Positions 35,986 through 47,632 of a stretch of 64,000 nt of DNA are shown piece after piece. Source of the DNA: Phragmites australis (taxonomy: Eukaryota > Streptophyta > Magnoliopsida > Poales > Poaceae); NCBI RefSeq assembly GCF_958298935.1, contig NC_084930.1:29424001-29488000 (forward strand), read 5' to 3'. The first letter of the stretch is position 1, and each line of letters opens with the position of its first letter. The notes under the pieces are model-generated. The model did no database searches, was not told where the DNA came from, and saw only the letters and a list, made by a program, of their open reading frames with translations. Both the position numbers and the translations under genes were made by a program.

Positions 35986-37786
35986 GCTGAGGAGCGCCTC
36001 CATCTCCAAACGGAGCCGCTTCCTCAGGAGCAGCCGCGGCTCTGGCTTGGAGACACCCGCCGGGGCATGCTCGGGGAAGGATGCATGATGTTGCTTGCTT
36101 GCGAGGCATGACTCACACAGCTGGTCTGCTTGGTCGATGTCCGGCAGCCCTTGCACAATATCTTTGCGCACCAACTTGTGTAGTGCCGGGAAGTTCAAGT
36201 GTCCAAAACGGGCGTGCCACAGCCACGAGATCTCCGTGCCGCGCACAGCCAGGCAAACTGGAGGGGTGATGGCGAGGTCGATCAGGTACAGCCAATTCGG
36301 AGCACGGTGCATCTTCGCCAACAATCGCCATTGCTCATCCCGGATGCGTGTCACTCCTCCACCTATGTGGACGTCGTAGCCCATCTCATCCAGCTGACCG
36401 ACACTGATGATATTGGCGATGAGGTGTGGAATGAAGTAGACACTGGTGAGGACACGTGCTCCCCGGTCTTGCCGACGAAGAGCATGGCGCCACATCCCTC
36501 GATGCGTACCATTGAACCGTTGCCAAACCTCACCGTCCCACAGATGTCAGCGTTGAGCTTGGCGAACGTGGAGCGGGATCTGGTCATGTGGTTGGTAGAT
36601 CTGGTGTCAAGCACCCAGCGCTTGCAGTCGTGGTTGACCTCCGGGCCGAGCTGGACGAAGACTTGCTCCTCGCTCAGGTGAGTTTCTCCATGCACACGCG
36701 GTGGAATGTTGACTAGTGGCAGTGGCTCCGGCTGTGGCTCGACGCAAGCTGTCGCCATGAGTAGAGTCTGCTCCTCCTCCTGGCTAGATGAGCCTGCTCG
36801 CCGTGCCTCGGCTTACTCCGGCAGTCCCTGGCCTAATGGCCTGCTTTGCCATAGTTTCGGCACTTGTTACCGGTGCGCTCGTGGCCTGCTTCGGCGTTCG
36901 TGCTCTCACGTGATCTAGGATCACGGTTGCGCCCGCAACCTTTGCTGCGCCGTCGGCCACTGGAACCTGAACCCGAGGCGCCATGCTCCAGCTTCTTCTT
37001 CTTCATGCGGGTGACCCACTCCTCTTCCGTGAGAAGGAGCTTCTAGCCACCACCGACAGCCGCCGATGTACCAAGGCCGTACCTCTGCTTGACAGCGTGC
37101 AGACGTCCAGTCACCTCCTCAATTGAGAGCGCACTCAAGTCGAGTAGAGTCTCAATTGAAATGGTGATTTGCGAGAGACGCTCAGGGACCACTTGGAGAA
37201 GCTTCTTCACCACCTCAAGGTCAGAGATGTTGTCACCGAGGACTCGCAAATTGTTGGCGAGGGCGGTGATTCTCATCGCGAAGTCGTCGACGAACTCACC
37301 GCTGTTGAACACGATCTCGCTGAAATCGCGCCGCAACTTCTGGGCATTCGCCTCGCGGACGCGCTCCACGCTGACACGCATCGTCTTGATGGCGTCCTAG
37401 GCATCCTTGGTGGAGTCCTTGATGGTGAGGGTTGAAAGCATTTCAGCCGGTACGGCACAGAGGATTGCAGACAAAGCTAGCCGATCGTCGCGGTAGTTGC
37501 CGCCGCTGGGCTCTATCGCCGCCTAGAGACCTTGTGCCTGCAAATTTACCCTCATCACCAACGCCTAGTCAGTGTAGTTGGTCCTAGTCAGGGTGGGGTA
37601 GACGACCGATCCCGACACCTCCTTCACAACGCGTTCTATGATGACTTGGCCGCCGTTGTCACGGTGCCGGCCACAGTGTGGAGGAGGGGAGGGCGAATGT
37701 CGTCGACCATGGCGCAGAGGAGTCCGCGACTGACCACTAGGCAGAATCCCGAACGACATGACGCCGCCAGGAACGCACGAACACAT
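35986..37786 (-). pseudogene. Copia retrotransposon gag-pol remnant
   Basis: On the minus strand, following the primer-binding site: a UBN2-type gag segment (37381-37043, with NLRVLGDNISDLEVVKKLLQ and LSIEEVTGRL), a zinc-knuckle region in another frame (about 36900-36800), and the aspartic protease region (36620-36360, CKRWVLDTRSTNHMT). In the last, the catalytic Asp-Thr-Gly has become Asp-Thr-Arg. Then comes the GAG-pre-integrase zinc region (36495-35986, WHARFGHLNFPAL and CESCLASKQH). Frameshifts lie near 37020 and 36450. Integrase, reverse transcriptase and RNase H are absent because the element ends at the LTR edge at 35985. Inactive. Confidence 0.85.
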
Positions 37787-37799
37787 GCTCTAATTACCA
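37787..37799 (-). other. Copia primer-binding site
   Basis: The minus strand reads TGGTAATTAGAGC one or two bases after the LTR end. This is a variant of the TGGTATCAGAGC site complementary to initiator Met-tRNA that most Copia elements use. Confidence 0.7.
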
Positions 37800-37801
37800 A
37801 C

Positions 37802-38110
37802 TGTTAGAACTGATCGATGAAGTCAGTGGGATTATGTTTTGTGCTGCAAGCTGCAGTGTTTTTCTGAGCTTCTGATCTATTTATTTGCAAAACGGGAAGA
37901 ACGAACGTGAGCACATCGTGCGCCACCATCCGCGAAACCAGCGCCATCCCGCTGATCCGGTGAGAGCGACGCGCTCGCAACTACAAGCACGACTTGCACA
38001 CATGCCGCGAGCTCATGCACCTAACAAACAGAACTGAAAAAAAGTGGGAAAAATAACGAAAAAACAATAATTAACCTATCAAGCCAGGATTAATACTGTC
38101 ACAGCTAACA
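37802..38110 (-). mobile_element. Copia 5' LTR (309 bp)
   Basis: Ends TGTTAG (37802) and CTAACA (38110) are perfect 6-bp inverted termini. The primer-binding site lies immediately on the 37801 side, so this is the 5' LTR of the minus-strand Copia remnant. The 3' LTR was not found in the window. Confidence 0.72.
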
Positions 38111-38175
38111 CTCTGAATATCATTCATGTTAAAAAATTTTCAGCGCTCTGCTGTGGCTGCTCCAGTCCTCTCCTT

Positions 38176-38880
38176 GTGTTGCAAGCCCTTACATCTCTAT
38201 TGCCCCTTTGTTCTCCAGGCAACCTGCATCTGATCCAACTTTTGCTCTTTGAAAATCCGCTTGTTCCGTTCTTTCCAAATGTTCTACCAAACGTACAGCA
38301 TGACTCCCGCCGTGCATGTCCTTTGCGTCCTCGGCGTTCGCGACATGATCTACTGAAACCACGCTGCCCCTTCAGTCATGCTCCCCTGATGTGCGTTTAT
38401 GAATCCTATTTGCAACCAGGCGGCAATCATGTTGAAAACCTGTTTTGCAAAGCTACATTCTGTGAGCAGGTGATCTGCAGTTTCTAGCTCTTTTTTTTTT
38501 GAACAGCCGACAAAAAAGGTTGGTGCTCTCATCCTCTCCTTGCAAGGTTATCATTCGTCAGTATCTTTTGGTTTCAAGCAAGCTATCCATGCAAACTGAA
38601 TCATCTTTGCCTCTGCATAAGCTTCCCATGTCACAGCAGAGTCGAAAGGTTTACAGGTGCCGATGAACTGCATCTCATAGGTGATCTTGCCGTGTACTGC
38701 CCGCTCGGTGTCCATCTCCAGCTGACTGAGTCCTTTCGGCCTGAGTGTAAAGTGCTGCCGGAATTAGCGTCCACAGTTGCATGAATTCAGCAACCTCATC
38801 CGCTGAAGTCAACAGTCTCGCCGATTTAATCCAATTATTGTTAGGGATTAAAAATTTGTGAATTTCGAAGAAGAACAAAA
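38176..38880 (-). pseudogene. LINE C-terminal remnant
   Basis: The minus strand shows, in order, AEFMQLWTLIPAAL (about 38790), a segment with AVTWEAYAEAK and IQFAWIACL (about 38640-38580), a zf-RVT piece ETADHLLTECSFAKQVFNMI (38480-38430), and the tail NIWKERNKRIFKEQK (about 38280-38240). Several stops occur. Endonuclease and catalytic reverse transcriptase are missing. It lies directly next to the Copia LTR. Confidence 0.72.
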
Positions 38881-39200
38881 TATCTAATTTTAAAATTATC
38901 GTTCATTAAGATCCACATGGTAGAAGAAAAAAAAATTGATCAAAATTTCATGAATTCCAGTCTTTTAGCCCATCAACAAGATTAATTGTACAATAAAATT
39001 GGAATCCCTGGATATCGTCCCTTAGCTCCATCGCCACTGATATGTTCTTGAACTTAGTAACGTCGATTAAGGTCTCCACGTCGCATAGTCGCATACGGAC
39101 TTCAGTGAGAGAAGGTTATCACATAGTAAGCTGGATTAGTTTAATTGATCACGGGATTACAAAATATATATCCCAGCCGATACCTCTCTCCATACATGAT

Positions 39201-39210
39201 TTATAAAAGC
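39201..39210 (+). promoter_or_regulatory. Candidate TATA box of esterase gene 1
   Basis: TTATAAAAGC is the best TATA match upstream of the ATG at 39608. If used, transcription would begin near 39235 and the whole 165-bp MITE would lie in the 5' leader. A start site downstream of the MITE is equally possible. Confidence 0.35.
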
Positions 39211-39347
39211 AGTTATTAGAGGAAGAAAATATCGGCGGGCAGATCCTAAGGATCAGAAAACGATCGAGCTAAACAGGCAAGCACTGGATAGGCTCGGGTG
39301 CGTGATATAGGGGCGCTGATGCATGCAGAACAGCCGATAGAGTCGGA

Positions 39348-39512
39348 AGCAAATTCTGTGAGACCGGGTCTCACATGTAGACCTTTGTCTCCGCGTGACA
39401 CGTGTTTTCCACTACATCTGCACGCATATGCGCTAACCGTTGGATCCAAAGTGTATATCACAGATGAAGGTCTCACGAGGATCTTTCTCACAGAGTTCTC
39501 ACAGAATTTGCT
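39348..39512. mobile_element. 165-bp MITE before esterase gene 1
   Basis: Perfect 16-bp terminal inverted repeats AGCAAATTCTGTGAGA. It is related, in reverse orientation, to the 165-bp MITE at 55221-55385 through internal motifs (GACACGTGT, GATGAAGGTCTCACG). Flanking 9-mers (AGAGTCGGA and AACTTCGGG) match only in part, so the target duplication has decayed. It ends 95 bp before the start codon at 39608. Confidence 0.75.
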
Positions 39513-39607
39513 AACTTCGGGACAGAAAGGCCTTGGCACTTCTCACTTCCTCAGCGAGTCACGTCGAAAGCCATCGCTCACCAGTGCGGCCACCGATCGT
39601 AACCAAA

Positions 39608-40561
39608 ATGGCTTCCCGCGACGCCGCCGCCGACGAGGTAGCCGTCGAGCTCCTGCCGTTCATCCGCATATACAAGAGCGGCCGCGTCGAGCGCCTCATC
39701 GGCAGCGACACGGTGCCCGCCTCCCTGGACGCCGCCACGGGCGTGGCCTCCAAGGACGTCACCATCGACCCCGCCACCAACCTCTCCGTCCGTCTGTACC
39801 TCCCAACGGCGGTCGGCGCTGGCGCCAAGCTGCCTGTCGTCGTGTACTTCCACGGCGGCGGCTTCATGGTCGAGTCGGCGACCTCCGTCACGTACCACCA
39901 CTACCTCAACACCCTCGCCGCCCGCGCCGGCGCCGTCGCGGTGTCCGTGGACTACCGCCGCGTGCCCGAGCACCGGCTCCCCGCGGCCTACAACGACTCG
40001 TTGGCGGCGCTGGCGTGGGCCGTCGCCGCGTGCGGCTCCACGCCGCGCGGGCCCGCGCACGGGGACGCTTCCCGCGTGTTCCTCTCCGGGGACAGCGCGG
40101 GCGCGAACATCGCGCACAACGTCGCCATGCGCGCCGCCGCCGAGGTAGGGCTCTCACCGCGCGCGGCGATCAGGGGCGTGCTCCTGGTGCACCCGTACTT
40201 CTGGGACGCGTCCAACACCATGGGGCCCGAGCTGGAGGAGCGCATCCACCGCGAGTGGCGGTTCATGACCGGGAGCCCCGACGCCCGGGTGGATGACCCG
40301 AGGATATGCCCCACGGCCGCGGCGGCGCCGTCGCTCGCGCTGCTGCCCACCGAGCGGGTGCTGGTGGCCGTGGCGGGGGAGGACTTCCTGGCGCCCAAGG
40401 GGCGGGCCTACTACTCGGCGCTTCTGGCCAGCGGGTGGCGCGGCGAGGCCGAGCTGGTGGACACGCCGGGGGAGGACCACGTGTTTCACCTCCGGCAGCC
40501 GGGGACGGTGTCGGCCCTGAAGCTGATGGATCGCGTCGCGGCGTTCATTGCTCGTGCTTGA
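39608..40561 (+). CDS. Carboxylesterase, CXE class (alpha/beta hydrolase)
   Basis: Intronless, 317 residues, the usual CXE length. The frame extends upstream but without another ATG, so the ATG at 39608 (context AAAATGGC) is the start. Order: N-terminal cap with LLPFIRIYKSGRVERL (15-30), oxyanion-hole motif HGGG (82-85), nucleophile elbow GDSAG with Ser163, catalytic Asp259 in GEDFL and His291 in EDHVFHL. All triad residues are present. The family hydrolyses short acyl or aryl esters and includes tuliposide-converting and detoxifying enzymes; the true substrate cannot be read. Retention of the catalytic His argues against a gibberellin receptor (GID1), in which it is replaced. No signal peptide, so probably cytosolic. 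A second CXE gene lies 13.4 kb downstream on the same strand. Confidence 0.93.
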   Translation: MASRDAAADEVAVELLPFIRIYKSGRVERLIGSDTVPASLDAATGVASKDVTIDPATNLSVRLYLPTAVGAGAKLPVVVYFHGGGFMVESATSVTYHHYLNTLAARAGAVAVSVDYRRVPEHRLPAAYNDSLAALAWAVAACGSTPRGPAHGDASRVFLSGDSAGANIAHNVAMRAAAEVGLSPRAAIRGVLLVHPYFWDASNTMGPELEERIHREWRFMTGSPDARVDDPRICPTAAAAPSLALLPTERVLVAVAGEDFLAPKGRAYYSALLASGWRGEAELVDTPGEDHVFHLRQPGTVSALKLMDRVAAFIARA

Positions 40562-41166
40562 TTGCACAGCTAATTCCGCTGCTAACGTCGCTTGCTCCTT
40601 GTCATCGTGGACCTTGAGGAATAAATAAGTTATCTTCTGGACTTCTATAAAAAAAGTCACCTTCAACTTTAAAGCAGTGATGGGTCTGTCATGAACCTCC
40701 GTTGAAAAATGCTGTGGCTCGCACGAAGGACACGAGTTGCTCGCATCTAGAAGAAACACAATCGACTGAAATTACGTTGATTACATTCAGACTATTCTGA
40801 GCCGTTGGATGTGCCAAAACAGTCACTCTCGTTCTCCTCCTCCTGTCTCCGGCGGCACGATGTCGTCGGATTCGCCATTAGCGCCCGCCTCTGCTTGATC
40901 CAGTGGTGCCAGGCCGTCGCTTAGTGTCCACTACCGCCAACACTGCCCTCGTGCCACTGCCGCCTTACCGTTGCAGTCTAACCGCCGCTGCACCATCACT
41001 CCAAGAACGGGGCACCTTGGCCTTTAACCTTGGTGGTGGCGTGCAAATGGCCGTCAGTGTAGTTTCTTACGAATACAGTCTACTGATTGTCTAAGCAAAT
41101 GATGCTTGATCAAAAATAAATTGTTAAATAAATACATATTTTTAGATTTAATTTAATCCCTAAATA
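40562..41166. other. 3' flank of esterase gene 1
   Basis: The 3' untranslated region probably covers the first 100-200 bp (AATAAATAAG at 40620). Past that I see no gene; the 63-codon frame at 40903 is unconvincing. The region ends at the LINE poly-A tract. Confidence 0.45.
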
Positions 41167-41534
41167 TTTTTTTTTTTCGCGAACAACGCAGGAGAGCTAC
41201 GTGTCAATATATTAAGAGGTGGGAGAAACTCCAAGACGAGTCTAAATACAATGCCGTTCCAACGGCCGGATTAGTTAGCAGTGAAACAACGCGCGAGCTC
41301 TACACGACCATGAATTTTGGTCAGCCTAGCAAGGCACGCAACCTAGCTGCTCCACCTAAACACCACAGCCCGAGCTTCCTCACGAATGTCTACTAGAAGA
41401 CCATCAATCGAAGGACGAGCTCCGTCGAACACACATTGATTCCGCAGCTTCCAAATAAGCCATGCCACCAAAATCACTAGCGAGTTGAAACCCTTGCGGA
41501 TCTCCTTGGGAGCTTGTTCCATCGCGCGACTCCA

Positions 41535-44500
41535 CTAAGCTTGAAAATTCGTGTCTTCATGTGTCGGTGTCAGAAACCCCAGCTGCACACGTTGTAGCAT
41601 TTTGAACCAGATCTCTCTAGCAAACACGCAGTCCGTGAGTAGATGTTGCATCGTTTCCTCCACCTGATCACAAAGCGGGCAGTTCGGTGGGTGCTGTAAG
41701 CCACGCCGTGCTAGCCTATCCACTGTCCAGCATCTATTCAGAGTCACCAACCAGACAAAGAATTTGACCCGCAGCGGGGCCCACATCTTCCAAATCCTGC
41801 TGTATGGCTCGAAGGTAATGGCCCCCATGAAGAAACGAGGATATGCCGAACGCGTCAAGAACATACTGGAAGGCATCGGGGTCCAGCAATGCTGGTCCGG
41901 GACTCCCTCAAGTAGATAAAAACCCGCGACCGCATCCCACACCTGCAGGAATTGTAAGGTCGCCGACCCATTGAGAGCTGTAGTAATGTCCTTCAGCCAA
42001 GTTCAGTTCTGCAAGGCCGCATACACCATTCTTTTGCCGATAGCCCTCTTCGTAACAAAAGGAATTAGGTCCGGTGCCAAATCCTTCAAAGAGCGACCAG
42101 ACAGCCATCTATCCGACCAAAATAGGGTCGAGCGCCCGTCTCCGACCTCGGATATCATGGACGCCGCAAACATCGCTTGCACCTTGGTGGGTATTGCGGG
42201 GCTGAACCTGGACCATGGCCTGTTTGGCTGCGATTTTTGCAGCCAGAGACATCTCATACGAAGGGACCATCCCAAGATTTCAAGATTATGGATACCGAGC
42301 CCTCCAAGCTCCTTCGGTCGACAGACACGAGTCCAGGCAACCGCATAATGACCACCCTGAATTTCCTTCCGCCCTTTCCAAAGAAATGCTCTCCGCCTCT
42401 TATCAAGAGATTTGAGCACCCACTTCGGGATATCCAGAGCGAGGAGAGTGTATATCAGAATGGCGATTAGCACCGCGCGCACCAGGATCGAGCGACCAGC
42501 GCTGGTCAATAAGCCAGCCTTCCAGCCAGGCAGCAAGTCGTCAAATTTGTCAATGAGTGGTTGTAGGTCCGCCTTTTGCAACCTGCGAACAGAAAGAGGT
42601 AGGCCCAGGTACCTACACGGTAGCTTTGCAACCGGGCACGGCAGGATTGAGGCGACCAGCTCCAAGTCCGACTCACTGCAACCAATGGGAATGAAAGAGC
42701 TCTTTAGCATGTTTGTGTGCAACCCAGAAGCATGTCCAAAGGAACTCAGAATAGCCTTGGACAGAGAGAGATCCCGGGCACTTGGTTGCAGGAACAAGAC
42801 AACGTCATCCGCGTATAAGGATAAGAGATGACCAAATTCCCTCGCCGCCAAAGGTGATAGAAAGTTTTCCTCCGAAGCTTTGAGGAAGAATGAATTTAGC
42901 ACATCCATCACCAAGATGAAGAGCATCGGTGATAAGGGGTCGCCTTGACGGAGGCCTCGGCGATGAACGATGACCTCCCTGGGCACCCATTCAGGAGAAC
43001 ACGGGTTGACGAGGACGACAGTAGCAAACATAAGATGTTCGTCCATCGAGGGCCAAATCCCAAGTGCGAAAGAACTTCCAAAAGGAACGACCAAGAAACC
43101 GAATCAAAGGCCTTTGTAATGTCCAACTTTAGGAGGATCTGAGGCAACTTTTGCTTGTGGAAGTATGTCGCCATATGCTGAACCATAAGAAAGTTGTCAT
43201 GAATACAACGACCCTTGATGAACGCACTCTAATTAACCGACACCATGGTCGGCAGCCGTGGCGCCAGCCGGTTGGCCAGAACCTTGGTAGCAAGCTTCGC
43301 GAAGCTGTGGACCAAACTAATTGGTCTGAAGTCCCTTGGGTGGTCGGCATCCGGAGTTTTGGGGATGAGAACAAGCAGGGCCGAGTTCAGTAGGTTGAGG
43401 TTCCTACCATCCCCGCCATACACCGAATGCAAAGCCTCCATGACGCCATCTTTAATCACCGGCCAACACACCTTATAGAAACGGCCTGTGAACCCATCCG
43501 GTCCTGGTGCTTTGTCCGATGACAGGAGTTTTATAGCGTCCCACACCTCAGACTCAAAAAACGGCACCTCAAGCTCCGCCAGGTCAAAGCCTGCATGGTG
43601 AAAAGCTTGTAGGGACAGGGTGGATTGCCGAAGGTGAGGTGATCCAAACAAGCCAGAGAAGAAACTCGACATAGCCGCCTCCTTATCCTGTTGTGAGGTC
43701 AGCACACGGCCGTCAACCTTTAGAGCAGGGACCCAATTTTTCCTTTTCCTATATGTAGCATGGAGATGGAAGAACGCTGTGTTGGCATCACCCTCATGAA
43801 TCGAGGTGATCCGCGACTGGGAATGCGCAATGGTGCGCTGTCGGGAGGACAGTGTGAGGCAATGCTTCTTGAGAAAGCGCATGAGCCAAGCCTCCAGATC
43901 ACTGAGGGGCCGACCATCCTGTGCCACGTCAAATATGTGTAAAATTTTGCGGGCTAACTGAAGTTGGAAGTTGACGTTGCCTACAGTCTTTTGGCCCCAA
44001 GACTGTAGTGCCCTCACAAGCCTAGCGAGCTTGCAAGCAAGGCGCCGTAGTGGACCCACACCGTCCACCGGAGATGACCAACATTGGAGCACGACTTCCT
44101 GGAAGCCCACAAGTTGGGGCCAGAAACATTCAAAGTGGAAATGCGCCTTTCCCTGACCCACGCATCTCAGCCCCAAATGTAAAGGACATTGGTCAGATAC
44201 TCCCGCCACAGAACTTTGCAACATGCAATCAGGGAAGAGGTCTTCCCAATCCGTCGTGCAAAACACACGGTCAAGGTGGACCAGAGTCGGCGAAGAGCGC
44301 TCATTCGACCACGTGTAGCTTCTTCCATGGAGCTCGATCTCATGCAACTCCAGGTCATCAAGTAGTCGCCTAAATCTCCTCATCATTGCACAATCGACAT
44401 TTGGATTGTTTTTATCAGCCGACCGATAAATCATGTTGAAATCATCGACCAAAGCCCATGGTCCCGGGCATGCAGATTGAACCACTCTAATTTCCTGCAT

Positions 44501-44868
44501 GAATTGGAGTTTATCAGCATTGAGATGTGGTCCATAGACGCACGTTAGACACCAGGACCCCCTGTCAGGGCTTATGAATTGAGCGAAACCGAGTAGGAAT
44601 CAATGCGGGAGGAGATAGCAGTGCACACATTTCCTTTCCAAGCCATTAGGATCCCCCCGCGAGATCCAATAGCCGGAAGCACCACCGTGTGGGTGAACTC
44701 AGGGTCGAGAGCAGATAGCACGATTGTATTCGACATTTCCGCGGTCTTGATCTCTTGGAAGCAAACAATATCGGGGTTCGCCCCATCCACAACCACCCGA
44801 ACCGCAGCGCGACGTAACGGATTAGTCAAGCCACGAACATTCCATACAAGGATATTAGCTGCATCCAT
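41535..44868 (-). pseudogene. LINE ORF2: endonuclease, reverse transcriptase, zf-RVT
   Basis: Begins MDAANILVWNVRGL at 44868 with the apurinic-type endonuclease (CFQEIKTAEMS; DDFNMIYRSADKNN in the next frame). The reverse transcriptase begins with LIPKTPDADHPRDFRPISLV near 43330, continues past the LDITKAFDSVSW block (about 43115), and has an intact catalytic LSLYADDVVLF near 42820. Then come RYLGLPLSV and the zf-RVT zinc region (CPLCDQVEETMQHLLTDCVF, about 41680-41620). Lesions: a frameshift near 44580, an in-frame TAG at about 43229, a frameshift near 42990 and a TGA at 42003-42005. The polymerase would nick target DNA and copy its own RNA; this copy cannot make the full protein. Confidence 0.88.
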
Positions 44869-44922
44869 TCAATATCAAAGAGGCGACCCAACGACCTTGC
44901 CAGAAGGCACCAAATACAACAT

Positions 44923-47632
44923 TTAACACGTAGACACAAGGAAGTCCACGGAACGAATTTCATCATCGTCCGGGACCACCCAACCAAACAGGGACGCAAG
45001 AGCAACTAAATGCGCGCGGGATAAGGGTTTCTGAAATAGCGTGACATAATCATCAAACACCGTCTTGGTCACATGCTCGCTCTCCTTGACGATCCCAAGT
45101 TTCTTCATAAGGACGGCCTGAGCACGACTGATCATGTTGGCCTGGGAGCCACTGGCAGATCTAACCAGCCGCGCACTCCTCCTAGATGGTAGCGTCGAAG
45201 ACGTCGGTGACCGAGGCCTACGCGAGTGTATCGGCAAACTCTGCAGAACAGAGGAGGTAGACAGGAGACATTAGCCAGGAATGCTCTCTCCGCATCCTGG
45301 AGCGTCAGGTTAGGCAGTGGAGGGATTGACGCCGACCCCTGGACTACCGCGTTCGCGCCTGGCGCTGTCACTGTCAAGGACTACGCCGATTGTGCAGGAG
45401 GCAACTGAGGCGCCAATGCCTTGTGCAGACGCTGCCGGTGGTAGGTCAGCCTGCAGGTCTTTGGTAGATAGCAGCGAGACAGGCCGGGGGCAGCAGCGAT
45501 GCGAACTCCCTGAGGTGCAGACCGCGCTGGGCTGTCTCCCAACCGACTCAAGGAGTCCTGTGACGTAACGGAGCCCCCATCCTACCCCGTATCCGATGCC
45601 AACGGGCGGGAAGCGGAGACGCGCCCGTGACTTCCCATCCAGTAGAGTCGTCCAAAATGCCGCACACCGCACCCTGACAACTCTGCGCGCCGGGGTTGAC
45701 ATTTGAGCTACCAGGAGGGAGCGGCATCTACTGGAATCCCGCTGCAGCAGGCCATGTGTAGTCTTCTCGCCGAACGACCCCGTGACCCCCTGTGCCAGGT
45801 TCGCACACAAAGGTCGTCAGTGCCCACTCATGCACCATTGGGTCCCAGTCGTAGGAGGAGGTAGGGGCCGTAGTCTGGAGCACTACAGCCATCTCCGGAG
45901 GTGAGACAGAGCAGCGCTCGGACATAGGGACCAGGGAATACTCCAGCAGCATTGGGTCCTCGGACACATTGGGCAGGGACCGGTCTGGCGGGAGCTCAGA
46001 GCGCGTGCAGTCCGTGCACGGCGTCTGAGGTGGCAAACCTGACGCCACTAGCGCGCCAGCACGCAAAGATCCGAAGTGGAGTGGGTTCCGCCGTGACCAT
46101 GTGAGTGACGCGATAGGGGGCTGCTCACCAGAAGATGGTTGTTGCGACGGCAAGGGAGCCCGTCGGCGAGCCGCCAAGAATGTACAACCCGACCCACCGG
46201 CGCCGGCGAAACTTGTATCATCAGACCCGCCCGCGCTCGGGGGGTCATGGAACCTTGTTCTTTTTGGCCAAGGATCGGACCGGCAGTGACTGTCGAAACT
46301 AGAGTAAACATTGCCATCGCTATCCCAGTTGTCCGGCAGGGTGCCGTCGTCAGAGGAGCCAGACGGGAGGCACCAATCTTGTATTTCGAGGAGACTGATA
46401 GCGACCGAGTAGCAGAGGCAAGGCTGCTTGGACTGGAGAATGTGCTCCGGATGAAGAAAAAGCCCCTGCTCGACATACTCCTCCGTTGGCTCCGGGATGA
46501 TGATGGACGCCTCTGCTAGGATGAGCTTCGGATCGATGCACCATGCTACAACAGTGAAACGGCTTAAGTCCCTCATGTCCACGGAATCCGGCGTTGGCTG
46601 CAGGGTGACGCAGGAATTTCCTAGGATCCGCTCCACCATGGAGAGACGCCATGCGTGCGCCGGAATGCCTTTGTGCTCTAGCAGGACTCGGAAAAACAAG
46701 CTTCCCGCGACCGCCGAGGACTGTCGCGTCCAAGGGCGAAAGGTGAGCTGGAACGGCGCCCCGGCCGGCGAGGGGCCGTGTAGAACTCGGTCCCGAGCCC
46801 TTCTATCCCAGAAGCAGATGAGGAAGTCCTCCGGGAATCTACGACTGATGAGGAAATCATCGGCGGGAATGTCGAACCGTGAAACCATAAATGACCGTAG
46901 CTGCTCTTCATCAACTCATGGACGGGTGGCCACCACCAAAGCCACTAGGGCATGAGCAAGGCCAACCTCGTCATTGATGAGTTCTGCTGAACGAGGAATG
47001 AAGCAGTGAAGCTGCTGCGACCGAAGCTATGACGGACTATGGCTGGAAGCCACAGGCGATGGAGCACAGATAGCAGGGGGGAGAACTCGTGACCTGTGGA
47101 TTGTGATGTTGCAGACGGCGTGAGGGTGGGCGCTGGAGTCCGCTCTGGAGAAGCATACACTGGTGTCTCCACCCAGCCGGAGGACGGGTGAGCCCTGGTG
47201 GCCTGCCGTGGTACCAGGCCCAGGGGTGGCGGCGCCGATGGTGCGTGCTGTATCCTTGTCGAGGAGTCAGCCACGGCCCGTGGCATCCAACAGTGATGGG
47301 CCTGATGTCCCTCCTTATGACACCAAAGACAGCGCGACGGGTTTTGACAGGCCGCTGCAACGTGGTCCTTGGCGAGACAGTTGAAACATCTTCCAACCAA
47401 GTCCGCTGGGACTGGCCGCGAAGGAGGTGGCTGAGGACGCGGAGGTTGACCCCCACGCCTTCTTTTCCTGACCACTAACTGCCATCCCTCCTCTTCAGCT
47501 GGGAGGGAGCGCAGGGCGCGAGCAGCATTGGTGGGGAGCACGACCACTGACTTCATGGACTGGGGACGCGGCAGCGGGCGATGGTGATCTACATCCCGGG
47601 CCACATTCAGGAACGCATCCGAAGACCTCGGC
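44923..47632 (-). pseudogene. LINE ORF1: zinc knuckles plus DUF4283-like domain
   Basis: Two CCHC knuckles of the C-x2-C-x4-H-x4-C type, CFNCLAKDHVAAAC and CLWCHKEGHQAHHC, lie near 47390-47290. Past a frameshift near 46920 follows a DUF4283-type RNA-binding region (46888 downward: SRFDIPADDFLISRRFPEDF, then FRVLLEHKGIPAHAW). After another break near 45730-45380 comes a C-terminal piece with SRAQAVLMKKLGIV (about 45130). Stops at 46945 and 45728 split it. ORF1 coats the element RNA. The order of knuckles before DUF4283 is one commonly met in grass LINEs. Confidence 0.78.

Larger units (their letters stand above)
41167..47632 (-). mobile_element. Near full-length L1-type LINE
   Basis: Minus strand, from about 47632 to an 11-base T-run at 41167-41177 (poly-A). 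It has both ORFs in the normal order, ORF1 (47632-44923) then ORF2 (44868-41535), plus a 3' UTR of about 360 bp. Its 5' end abuts the Gypsy LTR that starts at 47633, so the leader is cut or displaced there. Relatively few lesions suggest it is the youngest LINE in the window. No target duplication could be confirmed. Confidence 0.88.

Noticed and set aside
39533..39607. A 25-residue longer start for esterase gene 1
   Set aside because: The longer frame begins at a TTG, not an ATG; the first in-frame ATG is at 39608 and suits the family N-terminus.
39608..40561. Gibberellin receptor GID1 identity for the esterases
   Set aside because: Both proteins keep the catalytic His that GID1 receptors have replaced and lack the receptor-type N-terminal lid.
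39298..40617. Long alternative frames (up to 332 codons) over the first esterase gene
   Set aside because: Arg/Pro/Ala-rich shadows of the real coding frame, which carries the full catalytic triad.
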